NCBI RefSeq assembly: GCF_933775445.1
Contig: NW_026089443.1
Span: 124,001-188,000 of the forward strand
Direction of reading: 5' to 3'
DNA: 64,000 nt
Origin: Argentina anserina
Lineage: Eukaryota > Streptophyta > Magnoliopsida > Rosales > Rosaceae
This document shows positions 14,075 to 27,015 of the stretch, in pieces; position 1 is the stretch's first letter, and each line of letters begins with the position of its first letter. Below the pieces are notes generated by a model that was given only the letters and a program-made list of their open reading frames with translations, did no database searches and was not told the DNA's origin. The position numbers were made by a program, and so were the translations under genes.

Positions 14075-16728
14075 GATACTCAGTTTGAAAGAAACACACT
14101 CCCACACTTGCAAAACTCTCAAATACAATAGAAACTCGCATCAGAAGCCTTACAGAAAGATACTCAAACGAGAAATGAAAAGATACACAATTGGAATAGT
14201 AAAGATACGCAAACGAGAAATGAAAAGATACACAATTGGAATAGTAAAGATACGCAAACGATGTAAAGATACACAATTGGAATAGTAAAGATACGCAAAC
14301 GATGTAAAGATACTCAGTTTGAAAGAAACACACTCCCACACTTGCAAAACTCTCAAATACAATAGAAACTCGCATCAGAAGCCTTACAGAAAGATACTCA
14401 AACGAGAAATGAAAAGATACACAATTGGAATCGTAAAGATACGCAAACGATGTAAAGATACACAATTGGAATAGTAAAAATACGCAAACGATGTAAAGAT
14501 ACTAAGTTTGAAAGAAACACACTCCCACATTTGCAAAACTCTCAAATTTAATAGAAACTCGCATCAGAAAGCCTTACAGAAAGAAACTCAAATGAGAAAT
14601 GAAAAGATACACAATTGGAATCGTAAAGATACGCAAACGATGTAAAGATACACAATTGGAATAGTAAAGATACGCAAACGATGTAAAGATACTCAGTTTA
14701 AAAGAAACACACTCCCACACTTGCAAAACTCTCAAATTCAACAGAAACTCGCATCAGAAAGCCTTACAGAAAGATACTCAAATGAGAAATGAAAAGATAC
14801 ACAATTGGAATAGTAAAGATACGCAAACGATGTAAACATACTCAGTTTGAAAGAAACACAATCCCACACTTGCAAAACTCTCAAATACAATAGAAACTCG
14901 CATCAGAAGCCTTACAGAAAGATACTCAAACGAGAAATGAAAAGATACACAATTGGAATAGTAAAGATACGCAAACGATGTAAAGATACTCAGTTTGAAA
15001 GAAACACACTCCCACACTTGCAAAACTCTCAAATACAATAGAAACTCGCATCAGAAGCCTTACAGAAAGATACTCAAACGAGAAATGAAAAGATACACAA
15101 TTGGAATAGTAAAGATACGCAAACGATGTAAAGATACACAATTGGAATAGTAAAGATACGCAAACGATGTAAAGATACTCAGTTTGAAAGAAACACACTC
15201 CCACACTTGCAAAACTCTCAAATTTAATAGAAACTCGCATCAGAAAGCCTTATAGAAAGATACTCAAACGAGAAATGAAAAGATACACAATTGGAATAGT
15301 AAAGATACGCAAACGATGTAAAGATACACAATTGGAATAGTAAAGATACGCAAACGATGTAAAGATACTCAGTTTGAAAGAAACACACTCCCACACTTGC
15401 AAAACTCTAAAATACAATAGAAACTCGCATCAGAAGCCTTACAGAAAGATACTCAAACGAGAAATGAAAAGATACACAATTGGAATAGTAAAGATACGCA
15501 AACGATGTAAAGATAAACAATTGGAAAAGTAAAGATACGCAAACGATGTAAAGATACTCAGTTTAAAAGAAACACACTCCCACACTTGCAAAACTCTCAA
15601 ATTCAACAGAAACTCGCATCAGAAAGCCTTACAGAAAGATACTCAAATGAGAAATGAAAAGATACACAATTGGAATAGTAAAGATACGCAAACGATGTAA
15701 ACATACTCAGTTTGAAAGAAACAAAATCCCACACTTGCAAAACTCTCAAATATAATAGAAACTCGCATCAGAAGCCTTACAGAAAGATACTCAAACGAGA
15801 AATGAAAAGATACACAATTGGAATAGTAAAGATACGCAAACGATGTAAAGATACTCAGTTTGAAAGAAACACACTCCCACACTTGCAAAACTCTCAAATA
15901 CAATAGAAACTCGCATCAGAAGCCTTACAGAAAGATACTCAAACGAGAAATGAAAAGATACACAATTGGAATAGTAAAGATACGCAAACGAGAAATGAAA
16001 AGATACACAATTGGAATAGTAAAGATACGCAAACGATGTAAAGATACACAATTGGAATAGTAAAGATACGCAAACGATGTAAAGATACTCAGTTTGAAAG
16101 AAACACACTCCCACACTTGCAAAACTCTCAAATACAATAGAAACTCGCATCAGAAGCCTTACAGAAAGATACTCAAATGAGAAATGAAAAGATACACAAT
16201 TGGAATAGTAAAGATACGCAAACGATGTAAAGATACTCAGTTTGAAAGAAACACACTCCCACACTTGTAAAACTCTCAAATACAATAGAAACTCGCATCA
16301 GAAGCCTTCCAAAAAGATACTCAAACGAGAAATGAAAAGATACACAATTGGAATAGTAAAGATACGCAAACGATGTAAAGATACACAATTGGAATAGTAA
16401 AAATACGCAAACGATGTAAAGATACTAAGTTTGAAAGAAACACACTCCCACATTTGCAAAACTCTCAAATTTAAAAGAAACTCGCATCAGAAAGCCTTAC
16501 AGAAAGATACTCAAACGAGAAATGAAAAGATACACAATTGGAATAGTAAAGATACGCAAACGATGTAAAGATACACAATTGGAATAGTAAACATACGCAA
16601 ACGATGTAAAGATATTCAGTTTGAAAGAAACACACTCCCACACTTGCAAAACTCTCAAATTCAATAGAAACTCGCATCAGAAGCCTGACAGAAAGATACT
16701 CAAACGAGAAATGAAAAGATACACAATT
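14075..16728 (+). repeat. Interspersed 2.7-kb duplication, copy 2
   Basis: Partner of 8,476-11,215. The first monomer is 234 bp (148+45+41) against 320 bp in the partner, then the offset is constant at 5,513 bp. One point difference is ATACATAATTGG near 10,829 against ATACACAATTGG here. A third, shorter copy of part of the same segment lies at about 11.2-12.6 kb. Confidence 0.8.
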
Positions 16729-16948
16729 GGAATAGTAAAGATACGCAAACGATGTAAAGATACACAATTGGAATAGTAAAGATACGCAAACGATGTAAAG
16801 ATACTCAGTTTGAAAGAAACACACTCCCACACTTGCAAAACTCTCAAATTCAATAGAAACTCGCATCAGAAAGCCTTACAAAAAGATACTCAAACGAGAA
16901 ATGAAAAGATACACAATTGGAATCGTAAAGATACGCAAACGATGTAAA

Positions 16949-19900
16949 GATACTCAGTTTGAAACAAACACACTCCCACACTTGCAAAACACTCAAATAA
17001 AATAGAAACTCGCATCAGAAGCCTTACAGAAAGATACTCAAACGAGAAATGAAAAGATACACAATTGGAATAGTAAAGATACGCAAACAATGTAAAGATA
17101 CACAATTGGAATAGTAAAGATACGCAAACGATGTAAAGATACTCAGTTTGAAAGAAACACACTCCCACACTTGCAAAACACTCAAATACAATAGAAACTC
17201 GCATCAGAAGCCTTACAGAAAGATACTCAAACGAGAAATGAAAAGATACACAATTGGAATAGTAAAGATACGCAAACGATGTAAAGATACACAATTAGAA
17301 TAGTAAAGATACGCAAACGATGTAAAGATACTCAGTTTGAAAACAACACACTCCCACACTTGCAAAACACTCAAATACAATAGAAACTCGCCTCAGAAGC
17401 CTTACAGAAAGATACTCCAACGAGAAATGAAAAGATACACAATTGGAATAGTAAAGATACGCAAACGATGTAAAGATACACAATTGGAATAGTAAAGATA
17501 CGCAAACGATGTAAAGATACTCAGTTTGAAAGAAACACACTCCCACACTTGCAAAACTCTCAAATTCAATAGAAACTCGCATCAGAAGCCTTACAGAAAG
17601 ATACTCAAACGAGAAATGAAAAGATACACAATTGGAATAGTAAAGATACGCAAACGATGTAAAGATACTCAGTTTGAAAGAAACACACTCCCACACTTGC
17701 AAAACTCTCAAATTCAATAGAAACTCGCATCAGAAAGCCTTACAGAAAGAAACTCAAACGAGAAATGAAAAGATACACAATTGGAATCGTAAAGATACGC
17801 AAACGATGTAAAGATACTCAGTTTGAAAGAAACACACTCCCACACTTGCAAAACTCTCAAATTCAATAGAAACTCGCATCAGAAAGCCTTACAAAAAGAT
17901 ACTCAAACGAGAAATGAAAAGATACACAATTGGAATCGTAAAGATACGCAAACGATGTAAAGATACTCAGTTTGAAACAAACACACTCCCACACTTGCAA
18001 AACACTCAAATAAAATAGAAACTCGCATCAGAAGCCTTACAGAAAGATACTCAAACGAGAAATGAAAAGATACACAATTGGAATAGTAAAGATACGCAAA
18101 CAATGTAAAGATACACAATTGGAATAGTAAAGATACGCAAACGATGTAAAGATACTCAGTTTGAAAGAAACACACTCCCACACTTGCAAAACACTCAAAT
18201 ACAATAGAAACTCGCATCAGAAGCCTTACAGAAAGATACTCAAACGAGAAATGAAAAGATACACAATTGGAATAGTAAAGATACGCAAACGATGTAAAGA
18301 TACACAATTAGAATAGTAAAGATACGCAAACGATGTAAAGATACTCAGTTTGAAAACAACACACTCCCACACTTGCAAAACACTCAAATACAATAGAAAC
18401 TCGCCTCAGAAGCCTTACAGAAAGATACTCCAACGAGAAATGAAAAGATACACAATTGGAATAGTAAAGATACGCAAACGATGTAAAGATACACAATTGG
18501 AATAGTAAAGATACGCAAACGATGTAAAGATACTCAGTTTGAAAGAAACACACTCCCACACTTGCAAAACTCTCAAATTCAATAGAAACTCGCATCAGAA
18601 GCCTTACAGAAAGATACTCAAACGAGAAATGAAAAGATACACAATTGGAATAGTAAAGATACGCAAACGATGTAAAGATACTCAGTTTGAAAGAAACACA
18701 CTCCCACACTTGCAAAACTCTCAAATTCAATAGAAACTCGCATCAGAAAGCCTTACAGAAAGAAACTCAAACGAGAAATGAAAAGATACACAATTGGAAT
18801 CGTAAAGATACGCAAACGATGTAAAGATACTCAGTTTGAAAGAAACACACTCCCACACTTGCAAAACTCTCAAATTCAATAGAAACTCGCATCAGAAAGC
18901 CTTACAAAAAGATACTCAAACGAGAAATGAAAAGATACACAATTGGAATCGTAAAGATACGCAAACGATGTAAAGATACTCAGTTTGAAACAAACACACT
19001 CCCACACTTGCAAAACACTCAAATAAAATAGAAACTCGCATCAGAAGCCTTACAGAAAGATACTCAAACGAGAAATGAAAAGATACACAATTGGAATAGA
19101 AAAGATACGCAAACGATGTAAAGATACACAATTGGAATAGTAAAGATACGCAAACGATGTAAAGATACTCAGTTTGAAAGAAACACACTCCCACACTTGC
19201 AAAACACTCAAATACAATAGAAACTCGCATCAGAAGCCTTACAGAAAGATACTCAAACGAGAAATGAAAAGATACACAATTGGAATAGTAAAGATACGCA
19301 AACGATGTAAAGATACACAATTAGAATAGTAAAGATACGCAAACGATGTAAAGATACTCAGTTTGAAAACAACACACTCCCACACTTGCAAAACACTCAA
19401 ATACAATAGAAACTCGCCTCAGAAGCCTTACAGAAAGATACTCCAACGAGAAATGAAAAGATACACAATTGGAATAGTAAAGATACGCAAACGATGTAAA
19501 GATACACAATTGGAATAGTAAAGATACGCAAACGATGTAAAGATACTCAGTTTGAAAGAAACACACTCCCACACTTGCAAAACTCTCAAATTCAATAGAA
19601 ACTCGCATCAGAAGCCTTACAGAAAGATACTCAAACGAGAAATGAAAAGATACACAATTGGAATAGTAAAGATACGCAAACGATGTAAAGATACACAATT
19701 GGAATAGTAAAGATACGCAAACGATGTAAAGATACTCAGTTTGAAAGAAACACACTCCCACACTTGCAAAACTCTCAAATTCAATAGAAACTCGCATCAG
19801 AAAGCCTTACAGAAAGAAACTCAAACGAGAAATGAAAAGATACACAATTGGAATCGTAAAGATACGCAAACGATGTAAAGATACTCAGTTTGAAAGAAAC

Positions 19901-19987
19901 ACACTCCCACACTTGCAAAACACTCAAATACAATAGAAACTCGCATCAGAAGCCTTACAGAAAGATACTCAAACGAGAAATGAAAAG
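16949..19987 (+). repeat. 1,013-bp higher-order repeat, about three tandem copies
   Basis: Units start at 16,949, 17,962 and 18,975 with a constant 1,013-bp step. The first two appear nearly identical, including GCAAACAATGTAAAG, CTCGCCTCAG and ATACTCCAACG. The third is a variant (TTGGAATAGAAAAG in place of TTGGAATAGTAAAG, and a 189-bp monomer replacing a short one). It also forms the start of the 2,444-bp duplication that follows. Confidence 0.8.
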
Positions 19988-22900
19988 ATACACAATTGGA
20001 ATAGTAAAGATACGCAAACGATGTAAAGATACACAATTGGAATAGTAAAGATACGCAAACGATGTAAAGATACTCAGTTTGATAGAAACACACTCCCACA
20101 CTTGCAAAACTCTCAAATACAATAGAAACTCGCATCAGAAGCCTTACAGAAAGATACTCAAACGAGAAATGAAAAGATACATAATTGGAATAGTAAAGAT
20201 ACGCAAACGATGTAAAGATACACAATTGGAATAGTAAAAATACGCAAACGATGTAAAGATACTAAGTTTGAAAGAAACACACTCCCACATTTGCAAAACT
20301 CTCAAATTTAATAGAAACTCGCATCAGAAAGCCTTACAGAAAGATACTCAAACGAGAAATGAAAAGATACACAATTGGAATCGTAAAGATACGCAAACGA
20401 TGTAAAGATACTCAGTTTGAAAGAAACACACTCCCACACTTGCAAAACACTCAAATACAATAGAAACTCGCATCAGAAGCCTTACAGAAAGATACTCAAA
20501 CGAGAAATGAAAAGATACACAATTGGAATAGTAAAGATACGCAAACGATGTAAAGATACACAATTGGAATAGTAAAGATACGCAAACGATGTAAAGATAC
20601 TCAGTTTGAAATAAACACACTCCCACACTTGCAAAACTCTCAAATACAATAGAAACTCGCATCAGAAGCCTTACGAAAAGATACTCAAACGAGAAATGAA
20701 AAGATACACAATTGGAATAGTAAAGATACGCAAACGATGTAAAGATACACAATTGGAATAGTAAAGATACGCAAACGATGTAAAGATACTCAGTTTGAAA
20801 AAAACACACTCCCACACTTGCAAAACTCTCAAATACAATAGAAACTCGCATCAGAAGCCTTACAGAAAGATACTCAAACGAGAAATGAAAAGATACACAA
20901 TTGGAATAGTAAAGATACGCAAACGATGTAAAGATACAAAATTGGAATAGTAAAGATACGTAAACGATGTAAAGATACTCAGTTTGAAAGAAACACACTC
21001 CCACACTTGCAAAACTCTCAAATTCAATAGAAACTCGCATCAGAAAGCGTTACAGAAAGATACTCAAACGAGAAATGAAAAGATACACAATTGGAATCGT
21101 AAAGATACGCAAACGATGTAAAGATACTCAGTTTGAAAGAAACACACTCCCACACTTACAAAACACTCAAATACAATAGAAACTCGCATCAAAAGCCTTA
21201 CAGAAAGATACTCAAACGAGAAATGAAAAGATACACAATTGGAATAGTAAAGATACGCAAACGATGTAAAGATACTCAGTTTGAAAGAAACACACTCCCA
21301 CACTTGCAAAACTCTCAAATTCAATAGAAACTCGCATCAGAAGCCTTACAGAAAGATACTCAAACGAGAAATGAAAAGATACACAATTGGAATCGTAAAG
21401 ATACGCAAACGATGTAAAGATACTCAGTTTGAAACAAACACACTCCCACACTTGCAAAACACTCAAATAAAATAGAAACTCGCATCAGAAGCCTTACAGA
21501 AAGATACTCAAACGAGAAATGAAAAGATACACAATTGGAATAGAAAAGATACGCAAACGATGTAAAGATACACAATTGGAATAGTAAAGATACGCAAACG
21601 ATGTAAAGATACTCAGTTTGAAAGAAACACACTCCCACACTTGCAAAACACTCAAATACAATAGAAACTCGCATCAGAAGCCTTACAGAAAGATACTCAA
21701 ACGAGAAATGAAAAGATACACAATTGGAATAGTAAAGATACGCAAACGATGTAAAGATACACAATTAGAATAGTAAAGATACGCAAACGATGTAAAGATA
21801 CTCAGTTTGAAAACAACACACTCCCACACTTGCAAAACACTCAAATACAATAGAAACTCGCCTCAGAAGCCTTACAGAAAGATACTCCAACGAGAAATGA
21901 AAAGATACACAATTGGAATAGTAAAGATACGCAAACGATGTAAAGATACACAATTGGAATAGTAAAGATACGCAAACGATGTAAAGATACTCAGTTTGAA
22001 AGAAACACACTCCCACACTTGCAAAACTCTCAAATTCAATAGAAACTCGCATCAGAAGCCTTACAGAAAGATACTCAAACGAGAAATGAAAAGATACACA
22101 ATTGGAATAGTAAAGATACGCAAACGATGTAAAGATACACAATTGGAATAGTAAAGATACGCAAACGATGTAAAGATACTCAGTTTGAAAGAAACACACT
22201 CCCACACTTGCAAAACTCTCAAATTCAATAGAAACTCGCATCAGAAAGCCTTACAGAAAGAAACTCAAACGAGAAATGAAAAGATACACAATTGGAATAG
22301 TAAAGATACGCAAACGATGTAAAGATACTCAGTTTGAAAGAAACACACTCCCACACTTGCAAAACACTCAAATACAATAGAAACTCGCATCAGAAGCCTT
22401 ACAGAAAGATACTCAAACGAGAAATGAAAAGATACACAATTGGAATAGTAAAGATACGCAAACGATGTAAAGATACACAATTGGAATAGTAAAGATACGC
22501 AAACGATGTAAAGATACTCAGTTTGATAGAAACACACTCCCACACTTGCAAAACTCTCAAATACAATAGAAACTCGCATCAGAAGCCTTACAGAAAGATA
22601 CTCAAACGAGAAATGAAAAGATACATAATTGGAATAGTAAAGATACGCAAACGATGTAAAGATACACAATTGGAATAGTAAAAATACGCAAACGATGTAA
22701 AGATACTAAGTTTGAAAGAAACACACTCCCACATTTGCAAAACTCTCAAATTTAATAGAAACTCGCATCAGAAAGCCTTACAGAAAGATACTCAAACGAG
22801 AAATGAAAAGATACACAATTGGAATCGTAAAGATACGCAAACGATGTAAAGATACTCAGTTTGAAAGAAACACACTCCCACACTTGCAAAACACTCAAAT

Positions 22901-23803
22901 ACAATAGAAACTCGCATCAGAAGCCTTACAGAAAGATACTCAAACGAGAAATGAAAAGATACACAATTGGAATAGTAAAGATACGCAAACGATGTAAAGA
23001 TACACAATTGGAATAGTAAAGATACGCAAACGATGTAAAGATACTCAGTTTGAAATAAACACACTCCCACACTTGCAAAACTCTCAAATACAATAGAAAC
23101 TCGCATCAGAAGCCTTACGAAAAGATACTCAAACGAGAAATGAAAAGATACACAATTGGAATAGTAAAGATACGCAAACGATGTAAAGATACACAATTGG
23201 AATAGTAAAGATACGCAAACGATGTAAAGATACTCAGTTTGAAAAAAACACACTCCCACACTTGCAAAACTCTCAAATACAATAGAAACTCGCATCAGAA
23301 GCCTTACAGAAAGATACTCAAACGAGAAATGAAAAGATACACAATTGGAATAGTAAAGATACGCAAACGATGTAAAGATACAAAATTGGAATAGTAAAGA
23401 TACGTAAACGATGTAAAGATACTCAGTTTGAAAGAAACACACTCCCACACTTGCAAAACTCTCAAATTCAATAGAAACTCGCATCAGAAAGCGTTACAGA
23501 AAGATACTCAAACGAGAAATGAAAAGATACACAATTGGAATCGTAAAGATACGCAAACGATGTGAAGATACTCAGTTTGAAAGAAACACACTCCCACACT
23601 TACAAAACACTCAAATACAATAGAAACTCGCATCAAAAGCCTTACAGAAAGATACTCAAACGAGAAATGAAAAGATACACAATTGGAATAGTAAAGATAC
23701 GCAAACGATGTAAAGATACTCAGTTTGAAAGAAACACACTCCCACACTTGCAAAACTCTCAAATTCAATAGAAACTCGCATCAGAAGCCTTACAGAAAGA
23801 TAC
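18916..23803 (+). repeat. 2,444-bp tandem duplication
   Basis: Units 18,916-21,359 and 21,360-23,803 align at a constant 2,444-bp offset. They share TTTGATAGAAACAC, TTTGAAATAAACAC, CTTACGAAAAG, ATACAAAATTGG, AAAGCGTTACAG and CACTTACAAAACAC. Observed point differences include AAGATA at about 21,121 against GAAGATA at about 23,564, and TTGGAATCG against TTGGAATAG at the start of the monomer near 19,850 and 22,294. The unit contains a 1,013-bp-type segment, so shorter higher-order repeats are nested in a longer one. Confidence 0.85.
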
Positions 23804-24243
23804 TCAAACGAGAAATGAAAAGATACACAATTGGAATAGTAAAGATACGCAAACGATGTAAAGATACACAATTGGAATAGTAAAGATACGCAAACGATGT
23901 AAAGATATTCAGTTTGAAAGAAACACACTCCCCCACACTTGCAAAACTCTCAAATACAATAGAAACTCGCATCAGAAGCCTTACAGAAAGATACTCAAAC
24001 GAGAAATGAAAAGAGAAACAATTGGAATAGTAAAGATACGCAAACGATGTAAAGATCCACAATTGAAATAGTAAAGATATGCAAACGATGTAAAGATACT
24101 CAGTTTAAAAGAAACACACTCCCACACTTGCAAAACTCTCAAATTCAATAGAAACTCGCATCAGAAAGCCTTACAGAAAGTTACTCAAACTAGAAATGAA
24201 AAGATACACAATTGGAATAGTAAAGATACGCAAACGATGTAAA

Positions 24244-24414
24244 GATACTCAGTTTGAAAGAAACACACTCCCACACTTGCAAAACTCTCAAATTCAATAG
24301 AAACTTGCATTAGAAAGCCTTACAGAAAGATACTCAAACGAGAAATGAAAAGATACACAATTGGAATCGTAAAGATACGCAAACGATGTAAAGATACACA
24401 ATTGGAATAGTAAA
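24244..24414 (+). repeat. 171-bp monomer with an A module lacking its B module
   Basis: After C, B', A and B there is a second A module followed directly by the next GATACTCAG, with no 19-bp B module. Length is 149+22 = 171. This is the only such form I found and shows that exchange can occur at the roughly 20-bp module level, not only at the 41-bp pair. Confidence 0.85.
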
Positions 24415-27015
24415 GATACTCAGTTTGAAATAAACACACTCCCACACTTGCAAAACTCTCAAATACAATAGAAACTCGCATCAGAAGCCTTACAGAAAGA
24501 TACTCAAACGAGAAATGAAAAGATACACAATTGGAATAGTAAAGATACGCAAACGATGTAAAGATACTCAGTTTAAAAGAAACACACTCCCACATTTGCA
24601 AAACTCTCAAATTCAATAGAAACTCGCATCAGAAAGCCTTAGAGAAAGATACTCAAACGAGAAATGAAAAGATACACAATTGGAATCGTAAAGATACGCA
24701 AACGATGTAAAGATACACAATTGGAATAGTAAAGATACGCAAACGATGTAAAGATACTCAGTTTGAAAGAAACACACTCCCACACTTGCAAAACTCTCAA
24801 ATTCAATAGAAACTCGCATCAGAAAGCCTTACAGAAAGATACTCAAACGAGAAATGAAAAGATACACATTTGGAATAGTAAAGATACGCAAACGATGTAA
24901 AGATACTCAGTTTGAAAGAAACACACTCCCACACTTGCAAAACACTCAAATACAATAGAAACTCGCATCAGAAGCCTTACAGAAAGATACTCAAACGAGA
25001 AATGAAAAGATACACAATTGGAATAGTAAAGATACGCAAACGATGTAAAGATACACAATTGGAATAGTAAAGATACGCAAACAATGTAAAGATACTCAGT
25101 TTGAAAGAAACACACTCCCACACTTGCAAAACTCTCAAATTCAATAGAAACTCGCATCAGAAGCCTTACAGAAAGATACTCAAACGAGAAATGAAAAGAT
25201 ACACAATTGGAATAGTAAAGATACGCAAACGATGTAAAGATACTCAGTTTGAAAGAAACACACTCCCACACTTGCAAAACTCTCAAATTCAATAGAAACT
25301 CGCATCAGAAGCCTTACAGAAAGATACTCAAACGAGAAATGAAAAGATACACAATTGGAATAGTAAAGATACGCAAACGATGTAAAGATACTCAGTTTGA
25401 AAGAAACACACTCCCACACTTGCAAAACTCTCAAATACAATAGAAACTCGCATCAGAAAGCCTTACAGAAAGATACTCAAACGAGAAATGAAAAGATACA
25501 CAATTGGAATCGTAAAGATACGCAAACGATGTAAAGATACTCAGTTTGAAAGAAACACACTCCCACACTTGCAAAACACTCAAATAAAATAGAAACTCGC
25601 ATCAGAAGCCTTACAGAAAGATACTCAAACGAGAAATGAAAAGATACACAATTGGAATAGTAAAGATACGCAAACGATGTAAAGATACACAATTGGAATA
25701 GTAAAGATACGCGAACGATGTAAAGATACTCAGTTTGAAAGAAACACACTCCCACACTTGCAAAACACTCAAATACAATAGAAACTCGCATCAGAAGCCT
25801 TACAGAAAGATACTCAAACGAGAAATGAAAAGATATACAATTGGAATAGTAAAGATACGCAAACGATGTAAAGATACACAATTAGAATAGTAAAGATACG
25901 CAAACGATGTAAAGATACTCAGTTTGAAAACAACACACTCCCACACTTGCAAAACACTCAAATACAATAGAAACTCGCCTCAGAAGCCTTACAGAAAGAT
26001 ACTCCAACGAGAAATGAAAAGATACACAATTGGAATAGTAAAGATACGCAAACGATGTAAAGATACACAATTGGAATAGTAAAGATACGCAAACGATGTA
26101 AAGATACTCAGTTTGAAAGAAACACACTCCCACACTTGCAAAACTCTCAAATTCAATAGAAACTCGCATCAGAAGCCTTACAGAAAGATACTCAAACGAG
26201 AAATGAAAAGATACACAATTGGAATAGTAAAGATACGCAAACGATGTAAAGATACACAATTGGAATAGTAAAGATACGCAAACGATGTAAAGATACTCAG
26301 TTTGAAAGAAACACACTCCCACACTTGCAAAACTCTCAAATTCAATAGAAACTCGCATCAGAAAGCCTTACAGAAAGAAACTCAAACGAGAAATGAAAAG
26401 ATACACAATTGGAATCGTAAAGATACGCAAACGATGTAAAGATACTCAGTTTGAAAGAAACACACTCCCACACTTGCAAAACACTCAAATACAATAGAAA
26501 CTCGCATCAGAAGCCTTACAGAAAGATACTCAAACGAGAAATGAAAAGATACACAATTGGAATAGTAAAGATACGCAAACGATGTAAAGATACACAATTG
26601 GAATAGTAAAGATACGCAAACGATGTAAAGATACTCAGTTTGATAGAAACACACTCCCACACTTGCAAAACTCTCAAATACAATAGAAACTCGCATCAGA
26701 AGCCTTACAGAAAGATACTCAAACGAGAAATGAAAAGATACACAATTGGAATAGTAAAGATACGCAAACGATGTAAAGATACTCAGTTTGAAAGAAACAC
26801 ACTCCCACACTTGCAAAACTCTCAAATTCAATAGAAACTCGCATCAGAAGCCTTACAGAAAGATACTCAAACGAGAAATGAAAAGATACACAATTGGAAT
26901 AGTAAAGATACGCAAACGATGTAAAGATACTCAGTTTGAAAGAAACACACTCCCACACTTGCAAAACTCTCAAATACAATAGAAACTCGCATCAGAAAGC
27001 CTTACAGAAAGATAC

